From an uncultured Oscillibacter sp. (GTDB lineage: Bacteria; Bacillota; Clostridia; Oscillospirales; Oscillospiraceae), in contig CAAGJQ010000072.1 in the NCBI GenBank assembly GCA_900770295.1, forward strand, positions 1 to 11,052: a stretch of 11,052 nucleotides of DNA, read 5' to 3'. The notes under the pieces are model-generated. The model made no database searches. It saw only the letters and a list, made by a program, of their open reading frames with translations, and was not told where the DNA came from. Numbering within the stretch: position 1 is the stretch's first letter; each line of letters starts with the position of its first letter. A program made the translations under genes and the position numbers. This document shows, piece by piece, positions 1 through 5,738 of the stretch.

Positions 1-1113
1 CTGGGTCTGAAGTTCGGCTACGCCGAGATGACCCTGATCCTGCTGATCGCCATGACCTCCATCAGCTGGCTGATCGGCGAGAATCCCATCAAGGGCATCG
101 TCATCACCATGCTGGGCATTCTGGTGGCCTCCATCGGCATGGACACCCTGTCCGGTGCTCCCCGGTATGAGTTCGGCAACATGTACCTGCTGGGCGGCGT
201 GCCCTTTACCCCCTTCATCATCGGCTGCGTTGGCTTTGCCCAGGTCATCAAGCTCATCAACGAGCGTGAGGCCGACGAGAAAAAGCGCGCCAGCGAGGAC
301 AGCAAGACCAAGCTGTCCATCCGCGACTCCATGCTCACCAAGCATGATCTGAAGCGCATGCTGCCCCCCACCATCCGCTCCGGCGTGATGGGCACCTTCG
401 TGGGCGTGCTGCCCGGCTCCGGCGCTACCACCGGTTCCATGGTGGGCTATGCCGTGCAGAAGAAGTTCAAGAGCGAGGAGCCTCTGGGCACCGGCGCTAT
501 CGAGGGTATCGCCGCCTCTGAGGCCGCCAATAACGCCGCCGCTGCCGGCGCGTTCGCTCCCCTGCTGGCTCTGGGTATTCCCGGCTCCGGCACCGGCGCC
601 GTCCTGCTGGGCGGACTGATGATGTGGGGCCTGAACCCCGGCCCCCTGCTGTTTGACAGCAACCCCGAGTTCTGCTGGGGCCTCATCTCCTCCATGTACA
701 TGGCCAACGTGTTCACCCTGCTGGTGGCCGTGCTGGTGATCCCCTTCCTGATCAAGATCCTCAGCGTGCCCGTCAAGTACATGATCCCCATCATCACCTG
801 CGTGTGCATCGTGGGCGCCTACTCCACCTCCAACTCCATGTACGGCGTTGTCATTATGTTCGTCTCCGGTATCGTGGGCTATCTGCTGGATAAAAACGGC
901 TTCCCCACCGCTCCCATGCTGCTGGCCTTCGTGCTGGCTCCCATGCTGGAGAAGAACATGCGCAAGGCGTTCATCGCCTCTCAGGGCAGTCTGCGCATCT
1001 TCGTTGACTCTCCCCTGAAGCTGGTCCTGCTGGCCGTGTTCCTGGTGCTGGTCCTGACCCCTGTGGTCAAGAGCATCCGCCGGAAGCTGAAGGCCAAGAA
1101 GGCCCAGGCGTAA
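1..1113 (+). CDS. TctA-family permease subunit of a tripartite tricarboxylate transporter (5' partial)
   Basis: Large membrane subunit of a tripartite tricarboxylate transporter, which imports carboxylates captured by an extracytoplasmic binding protein using an ion gradient. The frame is open from base 1, so the start lies outside the window; 370 residues remain of about 500 usual for TctA. The family signatures are clear: an LPGSG loop followed by a Gly/Ser stretch (about 406-450), and an EAANNAAAAGAFAPLL segment leading into GIPGSGTGAVLLGG and NPGPLLF (about 520-655). These resemble the canonical EAANNA and GIPGS...PGPLLF motifs. Several hydrophobic segments follow, and the protein ends in a basic tail (RRKLKAKKAQA). 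The small TctB subunit is not visible and would be expected upstream. The TctC-type gene follows 65 bases later. Family assignment is firm; the substrate is unknown. Confidence 0.93.
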   Translation: MGLKFGYAEMTLILLIAMTSISWLIGENPIKGIVITMLGILVASIGMDTLSGAPRYEFGNMYLLGGVPFTPFIIGCVGFAQVIKLINEREADEKKRASEDSKTKLSIRDSMLTKHDLKRMLPPTIRSGVMGTFVGVLPGSGATTGSMVGYAVQKKFKSEEPLGTGAIEGIAASEAANNAAAAGAFAPLLALGIPGSGTGAVLLGGLMMWGLNPGPLLFDSNPEFCWGLISSMYMANVFTLLVAVLVIPFLIKILSVPVKYMIPIITCVCIVGAYSTSNSMYGVVIMFVSGIVGYLLDKNGFPTAPMLLAFVLAPMLEKNMRKAFIASQGSLRIFVDSPLKLVLLAVFLVLVLTPVVKSIRRKLKAKKAQA

Positions 1114-1116
1114 CCA

Positions 1117-1140
1117 CCATTTTGATTTCCAGGAAAATGG
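1117..1140 (+). repeat. Intergenic inverted repeat between the tctA-like and tctC-like genes
   Basis: CCATTTT (1117-1123) and AAAATGG (1134-1140) form a perfect 7-bp inverted repeat with a 10-base spacer. A second, overlapping palindrome, TTTCC-A-GGAAA, lies inside it (1126-1136). It begins three bases after the permease stop codon and ends 38 bases before the lipoprotein start. There is no T-run after it, so it does not look like a terminator. An mRNA-processing or stability hairpin that lets the binding-protein gene be expressed above the permease is a plausible reading, but this is inference. Confidence 0.45.
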
Positions 1141-1162
1141 AAATATATAAGATTAAGAAAAG

Positions 1163-1168
1163 AAGGAG
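1163..1168 (+). promoter_or_regulatory. Ribosome binding site that sets the lipoprotein start
   Basis: AAGGAG lies 10 bases before the ATG at 1179. An upstream in-frame start at 1122 would add 19 mostly basic residues in front of the signal peptide and falls inside an inverted repeat. This ribosome site therefore decides for 1179. Confidence 0.8.
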
Positions 1169-1178
1169 AAACAAAACC

Positions 1179-2216
1179 ATGAAGAAACTGATGGCATTGA
1201 CTCTTGCGCTGCTGATGACTCTGTCTCTGGCAGCCTGCGGCGGCTCCAGCGGGAGCTCTTCTTCCGGCAGCAATGACTCCGGCGAATTCGTTCCCACCAA
1301 GACCGTGACCTGGATCTGCACCTCTTCTGCCGGCGGCGGCTCCGATATTTTCTCCCGCAAGATCAGCGAGATCATGACCAGCGAGGGCCTGGTCAACGGC
1401 CAGACCATTGTCGTCTCCAACGAGACCGACGGCTCCGGTGAGGTCGGCCGCAACAAGATCGCCACCATGAAGGGCGATGATGCCAACTACAACCTGCTGA
1501 CCTTCAACTCCGGCGACCTGATGCCCATGGTCACCAACACCAAGAACCGCTCCTCCAACTTCCGCATCCTGGCCATCATGGCTGTGGACAAGCAGCTGCT
1601 GTTCTCCTGCCCCAACTCTGATTCCAAGACCGACTATGCCAAGGCCGGCGGTGACCAGACCGACTTCGCCGCCGCTATCGAGGCCGCCCAGAACGGCACC
1701 TTCGTGGTCATCGGCGGTTCCAAGGGCGACGACATCACCACTTACCAGAAGCTGCTGGCCGAGGTTGGTCTGAGCGAGGATCAGATGGGCTACATCACCT
1801 ATGACTCCACCTCCGACGCCATCACCGCTGCCCTGGGCGGCAACGTGGACTTCGTCATCTCCAAGCCCGCCGCCGCTTCCCAGTATGTGGAGTCCGGCGA
1901 CCTGACCCCCGTTCTGGCTCTGTCCACCGAGCGCTTCGGCGGCAACCTGGCCGATGCCCCCACTCTGAGCGAGATCGGCGATTATGAGGACGTGGAAGTT
2001 CCCGTGTGGCGCGGCGTTGCCGCTCCCGCCGCCATGAGCGACGCCGCCGTGGCTTTCTGGTCTGACGCCCTGGGCAAGGTGGCCGCCACCGATTCCTGGC
2101 ACACCGACTATCTGGAGAAGAACCAGCTGATCGATGAGTACAAGGATACCGCTGCCGCCACCGAGTACGTTACCGCCTACGAGGCTGACTACATGGCTGA
2201 AAACGGCTTGAGCTAA
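1179..2216 (+). CDS. TctC-type solute-binding lipoprotein of a tripartite tricarboxylate transporter
   Basis: Extracytoplasmic binding protein that captures a carboxylate and delivers it to the TctA/TctB membrane subunits. The ATG at 1179 gives 345 residues, close to the usual 320-340 plus linker. Residues 1-20 form a lipoprotein signal: KK, a hydrophobic core, then lipobox Leu-Ala-Ala-Cys with Cys20 as the lipidation site. A Gly/Ser-rich linker to about residue 35 is typical of Gram-positive membrane-anchored binding proteins. The start of the mature domain (TVTWICTSSAGGGSDIFSR, about 42-60) matches the TctC pattern in which an AGGG(S/T)D loop starts the ligand pocket. It follows the permease gene in the same direction and is closed by a hairpin. 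Order permease then binding protein differs from the commonly seen binding-protein-first order. The ligand is unknown; a di- or tricarboxylate or a related hydroxy- or sulfo-acid is possible. Confidence 0.9.
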   Translation: MKKLMALTLALLMTLSLAACGGSSGSSSSGSNDSGEFVPTKTVTWICTSSAGGGSDIFSRKISEIMTSEGLVNGQTIVVSNETDGSGEVGRNKIATMKGDDANYNLLTFNSGDLMPMVTNTKNRSSNFRILAIMAVDKQLLFSCPNSDSKTDYAKAGGDQTDFAAAIEAAQNGTFVVIGGSKGDDITTYQKLLAEVGLSEDQMGYITYDSTSDAITAALGGNVDFVISKPAAASQYVESGDLTPVLALSTERFGGNLADAPTLSEIGDYEDVEVPVWRGVAAPAAMSDAAVAFWSDALGKVAATDSWHTDYLEKNQLIDEYKDTAAATEYVTAYEADYMAENGLS

Positions 2217-2236
2217 ATTATTATTTGTAGTATGAT
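2208..2236 (+). promoter_or_regulatory. Candidate sigma-70 promoter for the activator gene
   Basis: TTGAGC (2208-2213) and TATGAT (2231-2236) are separated by exactly 17 bases. The -35 box matches 4 of 6 and the -10 box 5 of 6 consensus positions. The -35 box overlaps the last codons of the lipoprotein gene. Transcription would begin near 2243, inside the left arm of the following hairpin, leaving a leader of about 70 bases before the activator ATG at 2316. The spacing is good, but the match could still be chance. Confidence 0.5.
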
Positions 2237-2238
2237 TT

Positions 2239-2266
2239 GGGCGGGCCTGCAAATGCAGACCCGCCC
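2239..2266 (+). terminator. GC-rich hairpin ending the transporter genes (terminator-like)
   Basis: GGGCGGGCCTGC (2239-2250) pairs with GCAGACCCGCCC (2255-2266) around an AAAT loop, giving a 12-position stem with one C-A mismatch. It starts 22 bases after the lipoprotein stop codon. The stem is strong but is followed by CCATGCTTAAATC rather than a T-run. It is therefore either a weak intrinsic terminator or a 3'-end protecting structure. Confidence 0.55.
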
Positions 2267-2315
2267 CCATGCTTAAATCTTATCAAACAGACAGTTTCGT
2301 GAGGAAGGGAGCGCC

Positions 2316-4211
2316 ATGGTCAACGTCATTGTATTCGTACCGTCGCCGGATCAGCTGAAATACATGGAAGACCTGGTCCAGAACATGCAGACAGACGAGG
2401 TACACATCGACGTGGTGCACCGCTTCGGCAATCCCGAAATTTTGAACCATCTGGACAGCTATGATGTGATCCTTGCCCGCGGCATTACCTATCGGATGCT
2501 CCGCACCCAGTATCCGGACAAGCATATCGCCCATCTGGCGTTTGACGGCACAGATATTCTGGATGCGCTTCTGAAATGCCGGGAGGACTTTCATCCGAAA
2601 AAGATCGGCCTGTGCCTGAAGCGGGATGAGCTGAACTCCATCCTGCCGGGGCTGGAGGAGCTTTGCCGCGCGGAGATCCGCATGTACGAAGTCGTGGATG
2701 AGCAGAGCGCTTACGCGGCCGTGGATGCCTGCCAGCGGGATGGAGTGGACGCCGTGGTCAGCGGCGGCACCGTCAGCAATATCTGCCGGGAGCGCGGAAT
2801 CCCCTGCACATATATCCACATCCAGCCGGCCACTTTGGAACGGGCCATGCAGGAAGTCCTGAACACCGCCCGCAGCATCAATACCGAACGCACCAAGACG
2901 AATGTGATCCGCATGGTCCTGGACAACAGCGATGATGCGGTGATCGCGGTGGATGAATCCGGCCGGATTCTGGAGGCCAACGGGCAGGCGTACCAGCTGT
3001 ACCGGCTGGCGTTTTTCCACAATTGGAAGGGCCGCCCTGTCCGGGAGATCAATGCCGATCTGACCTTTATCGGCAGCCGCGAAGCTCCCTGCCGCGACGG
3101 TGAGGAGAGCATCATCAGCCTCGACGGCCAGAAGTATTACGTCAAGTACAAGCTGATTTCCGGTGAGGCGTCCAGTATCGGCACGCTGATCACCACCAGT
3201 TCCGCCTCCAGGATCCTGCAGGAGGAGCGCCAGCTCCGGAAGGGCCTTGTGAGAAAGGGACTGACCGCCAAGTACACGTTCCGCGATATCATCGCGGTGG
3301 ACCCGGAGATGCAGAAAAAGGTCGAGATCGCGAAGAAATTCAGCCAGGCCCGCTCCAATGTGCTGATCACCGGCGAAACCGGCACCGGCAAGGAGCTGTT
3401 TGCCCACAGCATCCACTCCGCCAGCGGCCGTATGCGGCAGCCCTTTGTGGCCATCAACTGCGCGACTCTGCCGGAGACGCTGCTGGAGAGCGAGCTGTTC
3501 GGCTATGAGCCGGGATCTTTTTCGGGAGCCTCCCGCGAAGGAAAACCGGGCCTGTTTGAGCTGGCGCACCACGGCACGATTTTCCTGGATGAGATCGGGG
3601 AGATCCCCGTGGCGCTGCAGGCAAAACTGCTGCGTGTTTTACAGGAAAAAGAGATCCGCCGTATCGGCAGTACAACCGTGATCCCCGTGGACGTGCGGGT
3701 GATCGCGGCCACCAATGTGAACATCCAGGAGCAGATCGCCCAGGGAAGGTTCCGCAGCGACCTGCTCTACCGGCTGAATGCCCTTGAAATATATATTCCC
3801 CCTCTGCGGGAACGCCCCGATGACATCATCCCGCTGATGGAGGGACAACTGCGGATCCTGGCTGCGGAGCTCGGCAAAAAAGTGCCCCAGCTGACCGCCG
3901 AAGCACAGGAGATCCTGCGCTGTTACGCATGGCCCGGCAACGTCCGCGAGCTGCGCAATATCTGTGAGCGCCTGGTGGTGCTGAACGATGCGTCCGCCGT
4001 GGGTGTAGAGGCGCTGGACGAGCTGCACGTATTTTTCGGGAGCGACCTGACGCCTTCCAATTTGAACGCTCCCGAACCGCAGGACACGCCGCTGGTGCCG
4101 CCTGTTGCGAAAAAGAAAAAGGACATCGCCCGTGAGCTGGGCGTCAGCCGCACGACCCTGTGGAGAATGTCCAAGCGGCAGGAAACCGCTGATCAGAAGA
4201 AGCAGAAATAG
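2316..4211 (+). CDS. PrpR-like sigma-54-dependent transcriptional activator
   Basis: Enhancer-binding protein that uses ATP hydrolysis to open sigma-54 RNA polymerase promoters. It has 631 residues in the usual order. Residues 1-190 resemble the PrpR_N sensor domain (IARGITYRML, then VVSGGTVSNICRERGIPC). Residues 195-295 look PAS-like (DNSDDAVIAVDESGRILEAN). The AAA+ core follows: Walker A GETGTGKE (353-360), GSFSGA loop (400-405) in place of consensus GAFTGA, Walker B TIFLDEIGE (421-429), sensor I near 464-469, FRSDLLYRLN with arginine fingers (479-488), and WPGNVREL (539-546). A Fis-type HTH (about 602-621, DIARELGVSRTTLWRMSK) ends the protein. The start is supported by AGGAAGGGAG just upstream. 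The N-terminal domain type is known from regulators of small organic-acid catabolism, so it probably senses a substrate of the flanking genes. Its codon use is visibly more mixed than that of the neighbours. Confidence 0.94.
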   Translation: MVNVIVFVPSPDQLKYMEDLVQNMQTDEVHIDVVHRFGNPEILNHLDSYDVILARGITYRMLRTQYPDKHIAHLAFDGTDILDALLKCREDFHPKKIGLCLKRDELNSILPGLEELCRAEIRMYEVVDEQSAYAAVDACQRDGVDAVVSGGTVSNICRERGIPCTYIHIQPATLERAMQEVLNTARSINTERTKTNVIRMVLDNSDDAVIAVDESGRILEANGQAYQLYRLAFFHNWKGRPVREINADLTFIGSREAPCRDGEESIISLDGQKYYVKYKLISGEASSIGTLITTSSASRILQEERQLRKGLVRKGLTAKYTFRDIIAVDPEMQKKVEIAKKFSQARSNVLITGETGTGKELFAHSIHSASGRMRQPFVAINCATLPETLLESELFGYEPGSFSGASREGKPGLFELAHHGTIFLDEIGEIPVALQAKLLRVLQEKEIRRIGSTTVIPVDVRVIAATNVNIQEQIAQGRFRSDLLYRLNALEIYIPPLRERPDDIIPLMEGQLRILAAELGKKVPQLTAEAQEILRCYAWPGNVRELRNICERLVVLNDASAVGVEALDELHVFFGSDLTPSNLNAPEPQDTPLVPPVAKKKKDIARELGVSRTTLWRMSKRQETADQKKQK

Positions 4212-4214
4212 CGC

Positions 4215-4234
4215 GGGAATGTGGGGACATTCCC
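4215..4234. promoter_or_regulatory. Perfect palindrome just after the activator gene, possible enhancer site
   Basis: GGGAATGT (4215-4222) and ACATTCCC (4227-4234) form a perfect 8-bp inverted repeat around GGGG. It lies three bases after the activator stop codon and about 120 bases before the next ATG. It has no following T-run, which argues against a simple terminator. Dyad sites upstream of a -24/-12 promoter are the usual binding sites of enhancer-binding proteins, so it may be the site bound by the adjacent activator. That role is inference. Confidence 0.4.
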
Positions 4235-4262
4235 CGAATGAACAAAGAAGCCCCCGCTTGCT

Positions 4263-4278
4263 GCGGTTTTAATTTGCT
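4263..4278 (+). promoter_or_regulatory. Weak sigma-54-like promoter candidate
   Basis: TTTGCT (4273-4278) matches the -12 element of sigma-54 promoters (TTGCW). A GG at 4265-4266 could serve as the -24 element, but it is 9 rather than the required 10 bases from the GC. The remaining -24 consensus (TGGCAC) is poor. The location, between the activator gene and its presumed target genes, is what makes it worth listing. Transcription would start near 4288. Confidence 0.25.
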
Positions 4279-4288
4279 GATTTTTGAT

Positions 4289-4333
4289 CGCTGCCGTTTT
4301 CCGGATCTGCCTGCGGATGGAAAACGGACAGCG
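4289..4333 (+). promoter_or_regulatory. Long stem-loop in the leader of the LarA-like gene
   Basis: CGCTGCCGTTTTCC (4289-4302) pairs with GGAAAACGGACAGCG (4319-4333) over 14 base pairs with a single bulged A (4328), around a 16-base loop. At DNA level it contains the 9-bp dyad CCGTTTTCC/GGAAAACGG. It ends seven bases before the AGGAGG ribosome site (4341-4346). No T-run follows, so it is not an intrinsic terminator. It could be a 5' mRNA stabiliser, an attenuator part, or an operator dyad. It also explains why the in-frame extension upstream of 4356 is not coding. Confidence 0.55.
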
Positions 4334-4355
4334 GCCATACAGGAGGAAAACTGAT

Positions 4356-5639
4356 ATGGAAACCATTACAAATCTCATTAAGGACACCCCCATCCCCCGC
4401 ATGGTCAAGGTCCGCCAGAACTTTGACAAGACCTGCATCCCCGAGAGCGACATCCCCGGCACCATCATCCGGGAGCTGGACCGCCCCGAGATCGGCGGCA
4501 AGATCCAGCCCGGCCAGAAGATCGCCATCACCTGCGGCAGCCGGGGTATCAACCACAACGCCCTGATGGCCCGCACCATCGTGGACTTCGTCAAGTCCAA
4601 GGGCGCCGAGCCCTACATCGTGGCGGCCATGGGCAGCCACGGCGGCGCCACCGCCGAGGGCCAGACCCAGATCCTGAAGGACTACGGCATCACCGAGGAG
4701 GCCATGGGCTGCCCTGTCAAGAGCTCCATGGAGACGGTCCAGATCGGCATCTCCGGCATCCGCCACCAGCCGGTGTTCATCGACAAGAACGCCTCCGAGG
4801 CGGACGGCATCATCCTCTTCAACCGTATCAAGCCCCACACCTCCTTCCGGGGCCCCTATGAGAGCGGCCTGATGAAGATGATGGCGATCGGCCTGGGCAA
4901 GCAGAAGGGCGCCGAGAGCATCCACCACCAGAGCCCTGCCATCATGCACGAGCTGGTGGAGGAGTACGGCCGGACCATCCTGGAAAACGCCCCCGTTCTG
5001 GGCGGCATCGCCATCATCGAGAACGCCTATGACGACACCTACCTCATCAAGGGCCTGAGCCCCGAGGAGATCATCACCGACGAGCCCAAGCTGAAAGAGA
5101 TCTCCTATAAGACCATCGCCCACCTGCTGTTCGACAAGTGCGACGTGCTGGTGGTGGACAAGATCGGCAAGAATATCTCCGGCGACGGTATGGACCCCAA
5201 CGTGTCCGGCCGGTTCGTCCAGCCTAAGTACTGCTCCGGCGGCATTGAGGCGGAGAAGGTGGTCATCCTGGACATCACTGACGAGACCCACGGCAATGCC
5301 CAGGGCATCGGCCTGGCGGAGGTCACCACCCGGCGTCTTGTGAACCGCATGAAGCTGGAGATGACCTATCCCACCGGCGTCACCAACACCTTCCTGCACC
5401 TGATGAAGATCCCCATGATCATGGACAATGACCGGGAGGCCCTGCAGCTGGCTCTGATGTGCTGCCCCGAGGCCGAGGATCACGACAACATGAAGATGAT
5501 CCGCATCCCCAACACCGCCCACATCGGCGTCATCGAGATCTCCGAGGGTATGCTCCCCCTGGTGAAGGACAACCCCAACTTCGAGATCCTCACCGAGCCC
5601 TACGACCTGCCCTTCGACGAGAACGGCAACCTGTTCTGA
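4356..5639 (+). CDS. LarA-superfamily protein, probable nickel-pincer-dependent 2-hydroxyacid racemase/epimerase
   Basis: LarA enzymes racemise or epimerise 2-hydroxyacids using a nickel-pincer nucleotide cofactor. The protein has 427 residues, near the LarA size. The N-terminal half carries a LarA-type nucleotide-binding segment (ITCGSRGINHN, about 58-68) and GSHGG at 93-97, equivalent to the GTHR motif. The key residues, numbered here against Lactiplantibacillus LarA from memory, all have counterparts: His95 (H108), His161 in IKPH (H174), Lys174 (the pincer lysine K184) and His190 (nickel ligand H200). The Lys-to-His distance of 16 is kept, while the His161-to-Lys174 gap is three residues longer than in LarA. 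The start at 4356 is fixed by AGGAGG nine bases upstream. The cofactor genes larB, larC and larE are not in the window. Downstream lie an acid permease and a split UxaA-type enzyme, so it probably adjusts the stereochemistry of the imported acid. Exact substrate unknown. Confidence 0.82.
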   Translation: METITNLIKDTPIPRMVKVRQNFDKTCIPESDIPGTIIRELDRPEIGGKIQPGQKIAITCGSRGINHNALMARTIVDFVKSKGAEPYIVAAMGSHGGATAEGQTQILKDYGITEEAMGCPVKSSMETVQIGISGIRHQPVFIDKNASEADGIILFNRIKPHTSFRGPYESGLMKMMAIGLGKQKGAESIHHQSPAIMHELVEEYGRTILENAPVLGGIAIIENAYDDTYLIKGLSPEEIITDEPKLKEISYKTIAHLLFDKCDVLVVDKIGKNISGDGMDPNVSGRFVQPKYCSGGIEAEKVVILDITDETHGNAQGIGLAEVTTRRLVNRMKLEMTYPTGVTNTFLHLMKIPMIMDNDREALQLALMCCPEAEDHDNMKMIRIPNTAHIGVIEISEGMLPLVKDNPNFEILTEPYDLPFDENGNLF

Positions 5640-5645
5640 AAACGT

Positions 5646-5662
5646 CCGGGGCCGGTCCCCGG
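5646..5662 (+). terminator. Short GC hairpin after the LarA-like gene
   Basis: CCGGGG (5646-5651) pairs with CCCCGG (5657-5662) around CCGGT, six bases after the stop codon. The next bases, TGTTTAAAAAA, contain only a short T-run. This is at best a partial terminator; it could lower expression of the downstream permease relative to the LarA-like gene or protect the upstream mRNA. The 76 bases after it hold a tandem CAGCAATTCT/CAGCAATTTCT pair (5684-5704) and no gene. Confidence 0.45.
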
Positions 5663-5738
5663 TGTTTAAAAAATCCAGTCACCCAGCAATTCTCAGCAAT
5701 TTCTGGCTCTGCGCGAAAGAGAAAGGAAAAACAACACT

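Noticed and set aside
1122..1178. Upstream start for the lipoprotein gene
   Set aside because: It would put 19 mostly basic residues before a good signal peptide and has no ribosome site; AAGGAG favours 1179.
2242..2257. GG-N10-GC resembling a sigma-54 promoter
   Set aside because: It lies within the terminator-like hairpin and the surrounding -24 bases match poorly.
981..3572. Two minus-strand open frames of 429 residues each (981-2270 and 2283-3572)
   Set aside because: The equal length is coincidence; both are antisense to motif-bearing genes and show no domain signatures or ribosome sites of note.
4254..4270. CCGC-TTGCT-GCGG-TTTT as an intrinsic terminator of the activator gene
   Set aside because: Only a 4-bp stem; too weak to call, though the T-run keeps it possible.
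4284..4355. Upstream in-frame starts for the LarA-like gene (TTG 4284, ATG 4317)
   Set aside because: The extension runs through the stem-loop and lacks ribosome sites, while AGGAGG sits nine bases before 4356.
4269..5522. 417-residue minus-strand frame opposite the LarA-like gene
   Set aside because: Low-complexity Gly/Leu/Asp/His shadow of a conserved gene.
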